Shown here: positions 36,528 through 46,481 of the stretch, in pieces | Layout: every line of letters starts with the position of its first letter | Numbering within the stretch: position 1 is the stretch's first letter | Assembly: GCA_963832365.1 (NCBI GenBank) | Contig: CAWHUL010000021.1 | Coordinates: 62,001 to 126,000, forward strand | Reading direction: 5' to 3' | DNA from: CAWBRT01 sp963832365 | GTDB taxonomy: Bacteria > Acidobacteriota > Terriglobia > Terriglobales > Acidobacteriaceae | Length of the DNA: 64,000 nucleotides | Program-made: the position numbers and the translations under genes | The notes under the pieces: generated by a model | What the model saw: only the letters and a program-made list of their open reading frames with translations | Told to the model about the DNA's origin: nothing | Database searches by the model: none

Positions 36528-37681
36528 CGCGCCACCTCCATGATCGCCTTCAGAATGTCTTCCGGACGGTGAACGCTGCCTCCGGCGTGGCCCACCAGGA
36601 CAGTCTTGGCCTGACCGGCGGCCGCGCGCTCGACTTCGCGCACCATTTGTCCAAGGTTCAGCTCGGGCACGACAAACGCCTTGACCTTGGAAGCCAGTTC
36701 TCGAATTGGCTTGTCGGGAAAAGGCCATGCGGTAATCAGCCTGAACTTGCCGACCTTGACGCCCTCGGCGCGAGCCATTTCGATTGCGCGCTGCGCGACC
36801 CGTGCGGTGATGCCGTAGCAGACCACCACAATTTCCGCGTCGGCGGTGTCCCGCTCCTCATACATCCAGATCTTTTCGGCGTTGTTCAAAATTTTGGTTT
36901 GCAGACGCCTAACCAGCGTGTTCTGCATGGCGGGAGACATGTTCGGGTAGCCGCGCTCATCGTGCGTCAGACCGGTGACGTGGATGTTATAGCCATCGCC
37001 AGCCTTCACCATCTCAGGGATGCCGTCGGCGTCGGGTTCGAACAGCTTGAACTCGCCGGGTTTCTTGGTGGTGAAGCGGCGAGGCTCAATGTCGATCTGG
37101 TCCGCCGGAGGAATCACAACCTTTTCCGTCATGTGGCCGACGACTTCGTCCAACATCAGGAAGGTCGGAACACGATATTTTTCCGCCAGGTTGAAGGCCT
37201 TGATCGCCAGATCGAAGCACTCTTGCGGCGAACTCGGACAAAGAGCGATGGTCTCGTAGTCGCCGTGCGACCCCCACTTGACCTGCATCATGTCAGCTTG
37301 CGCCGGCAGAGTCGGCAGGCCCGTGGACGGTCCGCCGCGTTGCACGTCCATGAAAACGCAGGGCGTTTCAGTCATGATCGCCAGGCCGATATGCTCCATC
37401 ATGAGCGAGAATCCCGGTCCGGAGGTCACGGTAAAGGCTTTGGACCCGGCCCAGACCGCGCCCTGGATGCAAATGGAAGCGGCCATCTCATCTTCCAACT
37501 GGAGGAAAGTCCCGCCCACCATGGGTACACGCGAGGCGAAGCGTTCCACAATTTCCGTGGAGGGAGTAATCGGGTAACCGGCGGCAAAGCGCGCGCCGGC
37601 GGCCAGTGCGCCTTCGCAGGCGGCATGATCGCCGTCGAGGAAATGCGAACCAGTCATCACTCCGCGAGGGTCAGCGTGCAT
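36524..37681 (-). CDS. korA: 2-oxoacid:ferredoxin oxidoreductase, alpha subunit
   Basis: 385 residues from ATG 37681, placed by GGAGG 6 bases upstream; this start overlaps korD by 11 bases. The alpha subunit has the pyrimidine-binding domain (FAAGYPITPSTEIVERFA, VTSGPGFSLMMEHIGLAIMTETP, DVQRGGPSTGLPTLPAQADMMQ) and a transketolase C-terminal domain (EIVVVCYGITARVAQRAIEMAR). Reverse flux could fix CO2 onto succinyl-CoA, but the direction cannot be told from sequence. Confidence 0.93.
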   Translation of the reverse strand: MHADPRGVMTGSHFLDGDHAACEGALAAGARFAAGYPITPSTEIVERFASRVPMVGGTFLQLEDEMAASICIQGAVWAGSKAFTVTSGPGFSLMMEHIGLAIMTETPCVFMDVQRGGPSTGLPTLPAQADMMQVKWGSHGDYETIALCPSSPQECFDLAIKAFNLAEKYRVPTFLMLDEVVGHMTEKVVIPPADQIDIEPRRFTTKKPGEFKLFEPDADGIPEMVKAGDGYNIHVTGLTHDERGYPNMSPAMQNTLVRRLQTKILNNAEKIWMYEERDTADAEIVVVCYGITARVAQRAIEMARAEGVKVGKFRLITAWPFPDKPIRELASKVKAFVVPELNLGQMVREVERAAAGQAKTVLVGHAGGSVHRPEDILKAIMEVAR

Positions 37682-37949
37682 CGGGAGCCTCCTTCTTGTC
37701 CTTGTCTTGCTTGTCTTCCGCTGCGCCGGCTTCCTTGGGCAGCCGGAAACCGTGAATGGCAAAATCCGGGCAGTACATGCCGCAGAGATCGCACCCGCTG
37801 CACTTATCCGCAGCAACCATGTGTGGTGGATGATAACCCTTGGAGTTGAACGCGGAAGAGAGTGCCAGAACCTTGGTTGGACAAAACTCCACGCAAAAAC
37901 CGCAGGCCTTACATCGCTCGACCACAATCGACACGGAACCACGTGCCAT
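37671..37949 (-). CDS. korD: 2-oxoacid:ferredoxin oxidoreductase, delta subunit (2x[4Fe-4S] ferredoxin)
   Basis: 92 residues with two four-Cys cluster motifs, CKACGFCVEFCP (from residue 13) and CSGCDLCGMYCP (from ~50), each binding a [4Fe-4S] cluster. It passes electrons from the TPP site to ferredoxin. The C-terminal ~20 residues are a charged tail (AAEDKQDKDKKEAPDAR). It is first in the operon, with korA overlapping its end. Its promoter should lie in the 280-base gap to its right. Confidence 0.93.
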   Translation of the reverse strand: MARGSVSIVVERCKACGFCVEFCPTKVLALSSAFNSKGYHPPHMVAADKCSGCDLCGMYCPDFAIHGFRLPKEAGAAEDKQDKDKKEAPDAR

Positions 37950-38230
37950 GAAGCCTCTTTTCAGGCGCCTACGCTCTGCCGTGATTGGTCCGCTGAGAAT
38001 TCAGGGGAGTACAGCAGAGTGCCAGCGATTGGTAAAATCGGTCACAGAGATGCCTAAACTACACCCTTGTGTATATACATTCTCAGTCGTTTACGCCCCA
38101 GCAGGAAGTGATTTAGCTCACAACGCGCTGTGAGGCGCGACCAACAGGCGATCCGGGCGGGTACGATGGACCGGCAAACTCCACTTTCGTGATTGTTGCG
38201 GTCAGGACAAGCGGCGACCGTCGCGCCGTA
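37950..38230. other. Intergenic region upstream of korD
   Basis: Holds the presumed korD promoter (minus strand) and the 3' end of the polyprenyl synthase unit, also minus strand. No RNA gene, repeat or coding frame is convincing. Confidence 0.4.
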
Positions 38231-39256
38231 TTATTTCTGGCGGGCCACCACAAACTGAGGAACCCAAAGCAGAGCGCGCTTGAACTCGTTATCGGGAAAG
38301 TCTTGCAACTCGCGAGTCGCGGTCTGGGCGTATTCGGTCGCCTGAGAGGTAGCGTACTCGAGCGACTGATAGCGATTGAGCACATCGAGCACGTCTGCGT
38401 GTTTCACGCCGTTGAATGCACGTTCCTGCAACACCTTCTCGATCAACTGCCGCTCGGCCGGAGCGCACCGCTCGAAGGAATGAATGACGGCCATCGTGGC
38501 CTTGCCCTCGCGCAGGTCGCTGGCCACGGGTTTGCCAAGCACCTCTTCGGAGGCGGTGAGGTCGAGCACGTCGTCGACGATCTGAAAAGCCATGCCGACG
38601 TTCCTGCCATAGGAGCTGAGGGCGCGCGATTGCGCCTCGGTTGCGCCGCCGAGAACTCCGCCCAACTCTGTGCAGGTGGCAAACAGGCACGCGGTTTTGC
38701 GATAGATGAGATCGAGATGCTCGTCCATGGTAATGGGACGGCCGAGCTTTTCCATCTGGAGCAGTTCGCCTTCCACCATCTGCTGGGTCAGGACGATGAG
38801 CAGGTCGAGCACGCGAAAGTTGCGCTCCTGCACGGCGATCTTGAAGGCCTGCATGTAAAGCCAGTCGCCGGCGAGCACACACTTGGAATTGCCCCATCGG
38901 GTGTTGGCCGAGGGGCGCCCGCGGCGGGTTCGCGCGTCGTCGATGATGTCGTCGTGAACGAGAGTCGCGGTGTGAATGATCTCAACCACGGCGCCCAGCC
39001 GCACGGCGCCGCCGCCGCTGTATTCCATGAGCTTAGCGGCCATCAGCAGCAGGGCGGGGCGTAGGCGCTTGCCGCCGCCTTCGCGCAGATACTCGCCGAT
39101 CTCGGTGATGACACTGACGCTCGAGACCGTATCGCGGCCAAACTCCTGCTCGATGGCCGCCAGATCGTCTCGCAGCAGTTCGAAAATTCCTCTTGTATTC
39201 ACCGTGGCGGAGATGTTCAAAAAGGGTTCCTGGTGTTCGTCGGTGGTGAAGCTCAA
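38231..39256 (-). CDS. Polyprenyl diphosphate synthase (long-chain, IspB-like)
   Basis: 341 residues of the trans-prenyltransferase family, which builds C30-C50 chains from allylic diphosphates and isopentenyl diphosphate for quinone side chains. The first Asp-rich motif is LVHDDIIDDARTRRGRPS; the second is QIVDDVLDLTAS. GGGKRLRPALLLM near the N-terminus binds the homoallylic substrate. The start is TTG 39256, overlapping the yajQ stop; a later start is possible since the first ~20 residues are not conserved. Product length cannot be read reliably. Confidence 0.9.
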   Translation of the reverse strand: MSFTTDEHQEPFLNISATVNTRGIFELLRDDLAAIEQEFGRDTVSSVSVITEIGEYLREGGGKRLRPALLLMAAKLMEYSGGGAVRLGAVVEIIHTATLVHDDIIDDARTRRGRPSANTRWGNSKCVLAGDWLYMQAFKIAVQERNFRVLDLLIVLTQQMVEGELLQMEKLGRPITMDEHLDLIYRKTACLFATCTELGGVLGGATEAQSRALSSYGRNVGMAFQIVDDVLDLTASEEVLGKPVASDLREGKATMAVIHSFERCAPAERQLIEKVLQERAFNGVKHADVLDVLNRYQSLEYATSQATEYAQTATRELQDFPDNEFKRALLWVPQFVVARQK

Positions 39257-39753
39257 AGTGAGCGATAGTTAGTGAACTGCATGTCGATTCCGAAATCCTT
39301 TTGCCGGAGCAAGGCAATGATTTCCTGCAAGATATCGCGGTCGCGCCCGCTGACCCGCACAAAATCACCCTGAATCGATGCCTGGACCTTTTTCTTCGAA
39401 TCCTTGATCGCTTTGACGATCTCTCGCGCCTTCTCCGTGGGGATTCCCTGCTGCATGGTCACCCTCTGGCGAACGGTTGAACCGGCCGCAGGCTCGATCT
39501 TCCCGTAATCGAGAGCCTTGAGCGGAACCCCGCGCTTAACCAGTTTTGCCTGCAGGATGTCATTGACTGCCTTGAGCTTAAAATCATCCTGCGAGGTCAG
39601 AATAAGGGCTTCCTTGCCCTCCATCGTGATGTCGGAGTGCGAATCTTTGAGGTCGAAGCGCTGGTGAATCTCTTTCAACGCCTGTTGGATGGCGTTTGAG
39701 ACTTCCTGCAAATCAACCTTGCTGACGATGTCAAACGCATTCTCGGCTGCCAT
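39253..39753 (-). CDS. yajQ: YajQ-family nucleotide-binding protein
   Basis: 166 residues from ATG 39753, the family's normal length; sequence further upstream is not family-like. Two duplicated alpha/beta halves: ENAFDIVSKVDLQEVSNAIQ with QRFDLKDSHSDI at the start, and the conserved DYGKIEPAAGSTVRQRV in the middle. Members bind nucleotides and RNA; in Xanthomonas one acts as a cyclic-di-GMP effector. Its end overlaps the polyprenyl synthase start. Confidence 0.93.
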   Translation of the reverse strand: MAAENAFDIVSKVDLQEVSNAIQQALKEIHQRFDLKDSHSDITMEGKEALILTSQDDFKLKAVNDILQAKLVKRGVPLKALDYGKIEPAAGSTVRQRVTMQQGIPTEKAREIVKAIKDSKKKVQASIQGDFVRVSGRDRDILQEIIALLRQKDFGIDMQFTNYRSL

Positions 39754-39792
39754 GGCCACTAGTGTATGACAAACCTGATAAAACCGCACAGT

Positions 39793-40615
39793 CTATGTCG
39801 CCGTGATCTCCTCCACGGGCTGCGATAGGCCAAAGAAGCGGAAAAAGTTCTCCGCCGCCACCTGCGCGACCTCTGGTTGCGTGCTGCCACGCAATTCCGC
39901 AATTTGCCGGGCGACCTCAACCACGAACGCCGGTTCGTTGCGCTTGCCCCGGTGAGGAATCGGAGCCAAATAGGGCGAATCGGTCTCTATGAAGAAGCGG
40001 TCGAGTGGCACTTTAGCGGCAGCTTCACGGATGTTCTGGTGCCTTCGGGTAGGTAATGTTGCCGGCGAAGCTGAGCATGAATCCCATATCGAGTGCCGCG
40101 TGGGCATGTTCCGGTTGCCCGGTAAAGCAATGCAGGATGCCTCCCAACCCGGTGCCAAGCCAATGCTGCCGCACCAGTTGCAGCAGGTCGTCCCAGGCGT
40201 TCTGGCTGTTGTCGGACGGGCGGCAGTGAATGATGATCGGCTTGCCGGCCGTGGCCGCCAACTCCATCTGCTCGACAAAAACCCTCCGCTGCACGTCACG
40301 CGGGGAGTAGTCGTAGTGGTAGTCAAGACCGATTTCTCCCCAGGCAATGACGCGCGGATGCCGGGCAAGGGCCGCCATCTTTTCGTAGGCATCACGGTCG
40401 GCCAGACGCGCCTCGTGCGGATGCAGGCCGATTGAGGCCCAGACCCAATCATGCTGCTCGGCAAACGGCAGCACCCTCTCGACGTTCGACGGCCCATCGG
40501 CGTTGCCGACGGCCAGCAGCGCGACTATCCCCGCCTGTCGCGCCCGGGCCAGCATCTCGGCGCGGTCGGCGTCAAACGGCGGCCCATCGATGTGGGCGTG
40601 AGAATCTACGTACAA
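39793..40615 (-). CDS. tatD: TatD-family metal-dependent DNase, frame interrupted
   Basis: The first part (TTG 40615, AGGTGA upstream) has the metal site VDSHAHID, the Glu in AWGEIGLDYHYD, IIIHCRPSDN and HCFTGQ. The frame breaks after NITYPKA at ~40039 and continues one base away with NIREAAAKVPLDRFFIETDSPYLAP, including the last catalytic Asp. 823 bases is 3n+1; dropping one C restores 273 residues, a normal TatD. These enzymes are 3'-5' DNA/RNA exonucleases. The intact motifs on both sides suggest a sequence error. Confidence 0.85.
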
Positions 40616-40685
40616 GCGATATCACCTAAGGCGAAAGAATTGCCGCCTGCAGATTTGCGGCTCCGCATAAGTTCTCACCGTAGTG

Positions 40686-42726
40686 CTACTTCAGACGGGC
40701 ACCCACTGGAACGTCTTCCAGGAATCCGGCCAGCACCGGCGTGCCCTGTTCGCCAATCGATGCGGCCAGGAGCATGCCTTTGGACTCCAGCCCCTTGAGC
40801 TTGCGCGGCGCGAGATTGGCGACGATGACGATCTTGCGCCCGACAAGTTGCTCCGGTGTGTACGCCTTGGCGATGCCGGCAACGATCTGCCGCGTTTCCG
40901 TCCCGAGATCGACTTCCAGCCGCATTAGTTTATCCGTGCCCTTCACCGGTTCGGCCACCTTGACCAGCGCGACGCGGAGATCGATCTTGGCAAAATCATC
41001 GATGCTGATGGTCGCCGGTAGCGGTTGCGGCGGTTCTGGCGGCGGGTGGTGCCGGTGGTGCCGGCTGGCTGGCTGGCGCCCCGGCGGCTATTGCGGGTGC
41101 GGGAGCTGCCGCATTGGTGGTTGCCGTCATGGTTCTGCCGTCCGTTTCAAGCTGCTGCATTTTTTCAATTACGCTCTTGTCGGCGCGCGGGAAAACCGCT
41201 TCGACCTTGCCGATCTGGGTGCCGATCTCCAGGTGTCCCCACTTCAGTTCGTTGAGTTGAAGCTTGCGGATATCGCCGAGGCCAAGCTGCGACCAGATGC
41301 GCGCCGTGGAATCGGGCAGCACCGGGTGGGCGAGCGCGGTTACGATACGCAGGGCTTCAGCGGAGGTGTAGAGGACGGTCGCCAGACGCGAGCGGCTTGC
41401 CTCATCCTGCTTTTCAGCCAGAGCCCAGGGCTCATTTTCGACGATGTACTTATCGACGGCAGCAACCAGACTCCAGGCGCTTTCCAGCGCACGCGAAAAC
41501 TGGAAGGCGTCGAAGGCTTCGTTGAAATCCGCAATGACCTTCGTGGCCAGTTGCGCGATGGACTCGTCGCCCGGGGTGCGGACTCGCTCCGGATAAGGGA
41601 CTTCACCGCGGAAGTAGCGGTTGATCATCGACAGTGTGCGGCTGGCGAGATTGCCCAAGCCATTCGCCAGGTCCGAGTTGTAACGCTGCACCAGGGCATC
41701 GAAGCTGAACGAGCCGTCCTGGCCGAAAACGATTTCGCGCATCAGGAAATAGCGCAGGGCGTCGGCGCCGAGCACGTCGAGGATGGTTTCGCTGCGCACG
41801 ATATTGCCGCGTGACTTGGACATCTTGCTCTCTTCAAACAGCAGCCATCCGTGCGCGACGATGCCCGTCGGCAGCGGCAGCCCCGCGGCCAGCAAAAACG
41901 CCGGCCAGTAGACGCAATGGAAGCGGACGATCTCCTTGCCAACCATGTGCATGCCCGGCCAATAACGCTCGTAGAGCGCGCGCTGGGCGGCCTCGGGCGC
42001 GCCGAAGCCGAGAGCGGTAATGTAGTTGCACAGCGCATCCAGCCAGACGTAGATGACGTGCGCGGGATCGCCCGGCACGGGAATGCCCCAGGTGAAGGTG
42101 GTGCGCGAAACCGAAAGATCGCGCAATCCGCCGCGCACGAAAGCGATCACCTCGTTGCGGCGGCTCTCCGGACGGATGAAGTCCGGGTTCTCGGCGTAGA
42201 GCTTTAGCAGCGGCTCTTCCATGGCCGAGAGCTTGAAGAAGTAATTCTCCTCGCGCACGGTTTCGGTCGGGCGTCCGCACTCGGGACAGGGAGCGCCGGG
42301 GGTGTTCACGTCGACGTAGAGTTCGTCGAAGACGCAGTACTGGCCGCTGTAAGCGCCCTTGTAAATGTATCCGCGCTGTTGCAGCAGCTTGAACATCTCC
42401 TGCGTGCCGCGTTTGTGCTCCTCGCTGGTGGTGCGGATGAACTTGTCGTAGGTAATCCCAAGCCGGTCCCACAGGGCGCGGAATTCGCCCGAAATTTCGT
42501 CGGCGAATTGTTGCGGAGACTTGCCGGCGGCGGCCGCCGAACGCTCAATCTTTTGGCCGTGCTCGTCGGTGCCGGTGAGGAAAAAAGTGTCGCGACCCAG
42601 CAGCCGCTGACGCCGTGCAATGGTGTCGCAGACCATGGTCGTGTATGTGTGCCCGATGTGAGGACGAGCATTCACGTAGTAGATGGGAGTCGTAATGTAG
42701 AACTTCGAAGCCTTTAGGTTTTCCAT
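40686..42726 (-). CDS. metG: Methionyl-tRNA synthetase, frame interrupted before C-terminal domain
   Basis: The class I core is complete: PHIGHTYTT (HIGH), zinc-knuckle CPECGRP, and ESKMSKSRGN (KMSKS). The frame breaks in a Pro/Ala-rich linker near 41044; one base away it reads PPPEPPQPLPATISIDDFAK and continues into the EMAP/Trbp111-like tRNA-binding domain (residues ~575-679; NLAPRKLKGLESKGM). 2041 bases is 3n+1, so one extra base in a C run explains it; the whole would be ~679 residues, normal for two-domain MetG. It charges tRNA-Met, which is essential, so a true knock-out is unlikely. Confidence 0.92.
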
Positions 42727-42760
42727 CGATCGTTTCCGAACCTTTTCCCGACCGGCGCAA

Positions 42761-44109
42761 TCAGCGCGTCGGCGGGACGGGTGTTACAACTTGATCCTGC
42801 CGCGAATAATAGCTGCGCAGCGCTTCCTGCATCACCCGCTTGAGGGGGACGTTGTGCTCCGCAGCAAGGCGGCGGCAATCTTCATACTCCGGGGCGGCAT
42901 TGCAAACCTCGCCTTCAAGGCTGCCGATCTTTACCCGGACCTCGCCCCACGGCGTGGTTACGGTGACGTGCTGCCGCGCCAGCGTAAGCCGCTGCTCCTG
43001 CCGCAGACGCATGCCAAGCGTGGTGGTTTCGGCGAAAATCAGCTTCGACAGCCGCTCTACGTCCTGGTTGCGTGCCAATACCGTGAGCACCAGGCCGGGA
43101 CGGCTTTTCTTCATCTGCACGGGCGTGGAAAATACGTCGAGCGCTCCGGCTTCCAGCAGGCGGTCGATCACGTAGCCGAATACCTGCGGGCTCATGTCGT
43201 CGAGGTTTGCCTCAAGGACTGTCACTCGTCTCCCGCTGGTCGGCTCGGTGCTCTTCAAGACTTTCGCCCACGGTCAACCGGGCGATATTGGGCATGCCCG
43301 GCAGGTTGCGTCCGCCGGCGCCGTAACCCACGGTCTCGACCTGCATGGACGGGAAGTTGCCGAACGCCGCGGCGAGCGTGCGCACGATGGCAGCCCCGGT
43401 CGGCGTGACCAGCTCTTTCTGCACGCCGGAGGAGTATATGGGAGCGTTCTTCAGCAGCTCCAGGGTGGCCGGCGCGGGGACCGGCAACGTTCCGTGAGCG
43501 CATTTCACGACGCCCCCGCCGACGTTGAGGGGCGACGAGACCCAACGCTCGACGCGCAGCGCATCGGCCCCAACCGCCGCGCACACGATGTCGACTATGG
43601 CATCGACCGAGCCGACTTCGTGAAATTCGATGGTTTCGACATCCCGGTGATGAATCTTCGCTTCCACCTCGCCGAGCGCCTGGAAAATCGCCGTGGCCGT
43701 TTGTTTGGCGGCATCGGAAATTGCGGCCTGCCGAATGATCTCGCGGATTTGCTTCAACCCACGGTGGGGATGATGAGTGTGCGCGTGCTCGTGCGCGTGT
43801 TCGTGATGATGCTCGTGCTCGTGATGGTGTTCCGGCGGATGAGCGTGCTCGTGGTTCGTGCCCGTGCTGATCTTCCTGCTGCTTCACGGAATCTTCCAGC
43901 GGCATTTCCTTCCGGCCATCGACGAGCACGTCGACCTTGGTCGCGGAGATTCCGTTGCGGTCGACGACACGGATATCCAGCGAGGCTCCGATGTCCAGGG
44001 CGCGAACCGTTTCCAGCAGCAGCTCCGCCGGAACTCCGGCCGAAACGAGCGCACCCAGAAACATGTCGCCGCTGATCCCCGAAAAGCAGTCCAGATAAGC
44101 AATTCTCAT
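42761..44109 (-). CDS. larC: LarC, nickel-pincer cofactor nickel chelatase; frame changes twice
   Basis: LarC inserts nickel into the pyridinium bisthiocarboxylate cofactor used by lactate racemase-type enzymes. Three pieces join: MRIAYLDCFSGISGDMFLGA to EMPLEDSVKQQ; then, one base away from ~43854, a His-rich stretch (HEHAHPPEHHHEHEHH) and the core through LTVGES; then, one base away from ~43257, VLEANLDDMSPQVFGYVIDR to the end. 1349 bases is 3n+2, so two extra bases fit; the whole is ~448 residues. The first change is probably an error. The second lies where larC1 and larC2 meet in Lactobacillus plantarum, where programmed frameshifting occurs. larB and larE are not nearby. Confidence 0.85.
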
Positions 44110-44366
44110 GAGTTCCTGACTTCACCGCCGCCGCGGGTACGAGCCTGGTTCGCCGGAGCAAACGCTTGCGCGCGGAAACTTTCATCATAGGGAGTTGCGG
44201 CCCTAGGGTCAATCCAGGCAGGGTGGCCGCCCGGGCCAACGGCCTGTCCTATTGCCTTGGAGTACACACCGTCGGCTCACGGCGGGGTTGCCGTTTATAA
44301 TCGCCTTTGCTTACCACTCATCCGCAGGTTGCTAGACAAGCTTAGCGATCAGGAAAAGGAACGAAA

Positions 44367-46385
44367 TTGTATCTCCAGTTGCAACGCCGTCTCATCGAGC
44401 ACGTCCGCGATTTTCTGCGCCGCAAGTACCAGGTCGAACTGCAAAACGTCGATCGTTTTGAACATTGTGGTCGAGCAGCCGCCCAAACTCGAAATGGGCG
44501 AGTATGCTCTGCCGCTCTGCTTTGAGCTGGCGAAGCGGCTGCGAAAGGCTCCCCGCAAGATCGCCGAAGAGATCGTCGCCGAGCTGAAGCCGCTGGAGGG
44601 TTTTAGCCGCTTCGAAGTTGCCGGAGGCGGCTACATCAATGCCCGAATCGACCGCGCGCAAGCGGCGCGCCAGGTTGTCGGCGGAGCGGAAGAGAGCGGA
44701 GCCGCCGCGGCATCCCGGCAAGGTACTGGTGGAGCATACGTCGATCAACCCCAACAAGGCTGCGCATATCGGGCATCTGCGCAATGCCATCCTCGGCGAT
44801 ACTTTCGTTCGCCTGCTGCGCGCCGCCGGCCGCGAGGTCGACGTGCAGAACTACATCGACAACACCGGCGTGCAGGTTGCCGATGTGGTGGTGGGATTCA
44901 CGCAGCTTGAGCACAAGCAAACCGCCGCCGAAGTCCGGCAGTTGATCGACGAGTGCGGACCTCAGGGTCCAATCAGCATCGACTACTACTGCTGGAATCT
45001 TTATGCGCGGGTTTCGCAGTGGTACGGCGCTGGATAAGGGCAACCTGAAGGCGCGCCTGGATACGCTTCACGCCATCGAGCAGGGCGGCAACGAGTTGGC
45101 CGAAATCGCGGAGCTGATCTCGACCGCCGTGCTGCGCCGCCACCTGGAAACGATGGAGCGCCTGGGCATTGAATATGACTTTCTGCCACGCGAAAGCGAA
45201 ATTCTGCGCCTGCATTTCTGGGAGCGGGCCTTCGAGCAACTCAAGGAAAAGAAGGTTCTATATTTCGAGACAGAGGGCAAGAACAAAGGCTGTTGGGTGA
45301 TGACCCGCCCCACGGCCCCGCAAGCGCAACAACCGGTGGCGGTGGAAGAAAAGAACGGCCCGGACGAAGATGCCAAGGTCATCGTGCGCTCCAATGGCAC
45401 GGTCGGCTACGTCGGCAAAGACATTGCCTATCACCTGTGGAAGTTCGGCTTGCTCGGCCGCGACTTCGGTTATCGCAAGTTTTTCCGCTACCCGAACGGT
45501 CACGAGGTTTGGATTTCGGCCGAGAGTGGCGAGGCGGTACATCCGCACTTCGGCGACGTCTCGGAGATTTATAACGTGATCGACGCGCGCCAGTCTGACC
45601 CGCAGAACACGGTCATTGAGGCGTTGCGGCTGCTCGGCTACACCGACCAGGCCGAACACTACACGCATTTCTCCTACGAAATGGTTGCGCTCACCCCCCG
45701 CTGCGCCATGGAACTCGGCTACGAGGTAAGCGCAGAGGACCAGCAGCGAGCGTACATAGAGGTTTCGGGCCGCAAGGGTTTCGGAGTGAAAGCCGACGAT
45801 CTCATGGACCGGCTGATCACGGCCGCCACCGGCGAGGTCGACACTCGTCATCCCGAACTGACGGCCGAGGAGCGCGCCGCCATAGGCAGGCAGATCGCCA
45901 TAGGCGCCTTGCGCTACTTCATGCTGAAGTTCACCAAGCAGTCGGTGATTGCCTTCGACTTCCGCGAGGCGCTGGCCTTCGAGGGCGAAACCGGACCGTA
46001 CGCGCAGTATGCCATCGTGCGCGCCCGCAACATCTTCCGTAAAGGCGGCACCTCGTCCGGAGAGGTGCTTGCCAGCGCCGCCGATGCTGACTTTTCGCCG
46101 TATTTCGAGGGCGAGACCGGCACCGAAATCTGGCAGCTATGGCTGCTGGCGGGGCAGACTTCGAACGCCATCGACCAGTGCATTGCGACCACGGAACCGG
46201 CCTACCTCGCCCGGCATGCCTTCCAATTGGCGCAGCAGTTCAGCAACTTCTATCATCGGCACCACGTCCTCGCCGAGGCCGACGCCGGGCGCAAGCAGTT
46301 TCTGCTGGCCACCGCCGCCGTCGTCGAACGCGAATTGATCCGCGCCCTGGAAGTGATGGGGATCGAAGCGCCGGAAGTGATGTAG
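44367..46385 (+). CDS. argS: Arginyl-tRNA synthetase, frame interrupted three times
   Basis: It starts at TTG 44367 with AAGGA 6 bases before. Pieces in order: LYLQLQRRLIEHVRDFLRRK; then IVVEQPPKLEMGEYALPLCF to the N-terminal additional domain; then VLVEHTSINPNKAAHIGHLR with the HIGH motif to QWYGAG; then DKGNLKARLDTLHAIEQGG to the anticodon-binding domain ending EALEVMGIE-like (here RALEVMGIEAPEVM). Breaks lie near 44457, 44690-44720 and 45032, each fitting one extra base, and the span then gives ~671 residues. It charges tRNA-Arg and is essential, so errors are likely. It diverges from larC. Confidence 0.9.
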
Positions 46386-46391
46386 GTCCGA

Positions 46392-46437
46392 AGAAGTCTG
46401 CTTGGCAGATGTGGGATTCGAAGAACTGGATTGAAAA
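46392..46437 (+). repeat. Degenerate fragment related to the repeat at 47904
   Basis: GGCAGATGTGGGATTCGAAG and CTGGATTG here parallel AGCAGATGTGGGATTAAGAC and CTGGATTC at 47922-47947. The left arm of the palindrome is missing. Confidence 0.4.
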
Positions 46438-46441
46438 ACTA

Positions 46442-46481
46442 CCCCACGTTAGCCCAACAGAGGGGCGGAACGTGGGGCACC
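46442..46481 (+). repeat. Dispersed intergenic palindrome between argS and QueG-like gene
   Basis: CCCCACGTTAGCCC and GGGGCGGAACGTGGGGCACC with AACAGA between. Its last base touches the stop codon of the QueG-like gene on the other strand. Nearly the same ends as the copy at 12909. Confidence 0.75.

Noticed and set aside
36569..37849. Plus-strand open frame of 426 codons opposite korA
   Set aside because: Entirely antisense to a strongly conserved enzyme subunit; no domain.
43750..43870. Direct repeats of GTGCTCGTG type, possible CRISPR or microsatellite
   Set aside because: They encode a histidine-rich stretch of LarC; the repeat units are codon-scale, and there are no spacers.
44367..46385. 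Programmed frameshifting in argS
   Set aside because: Three separate shifts in one essential enzyme, with no precedent and the same homopolymer pattern as in neighbours, point to sequence error.
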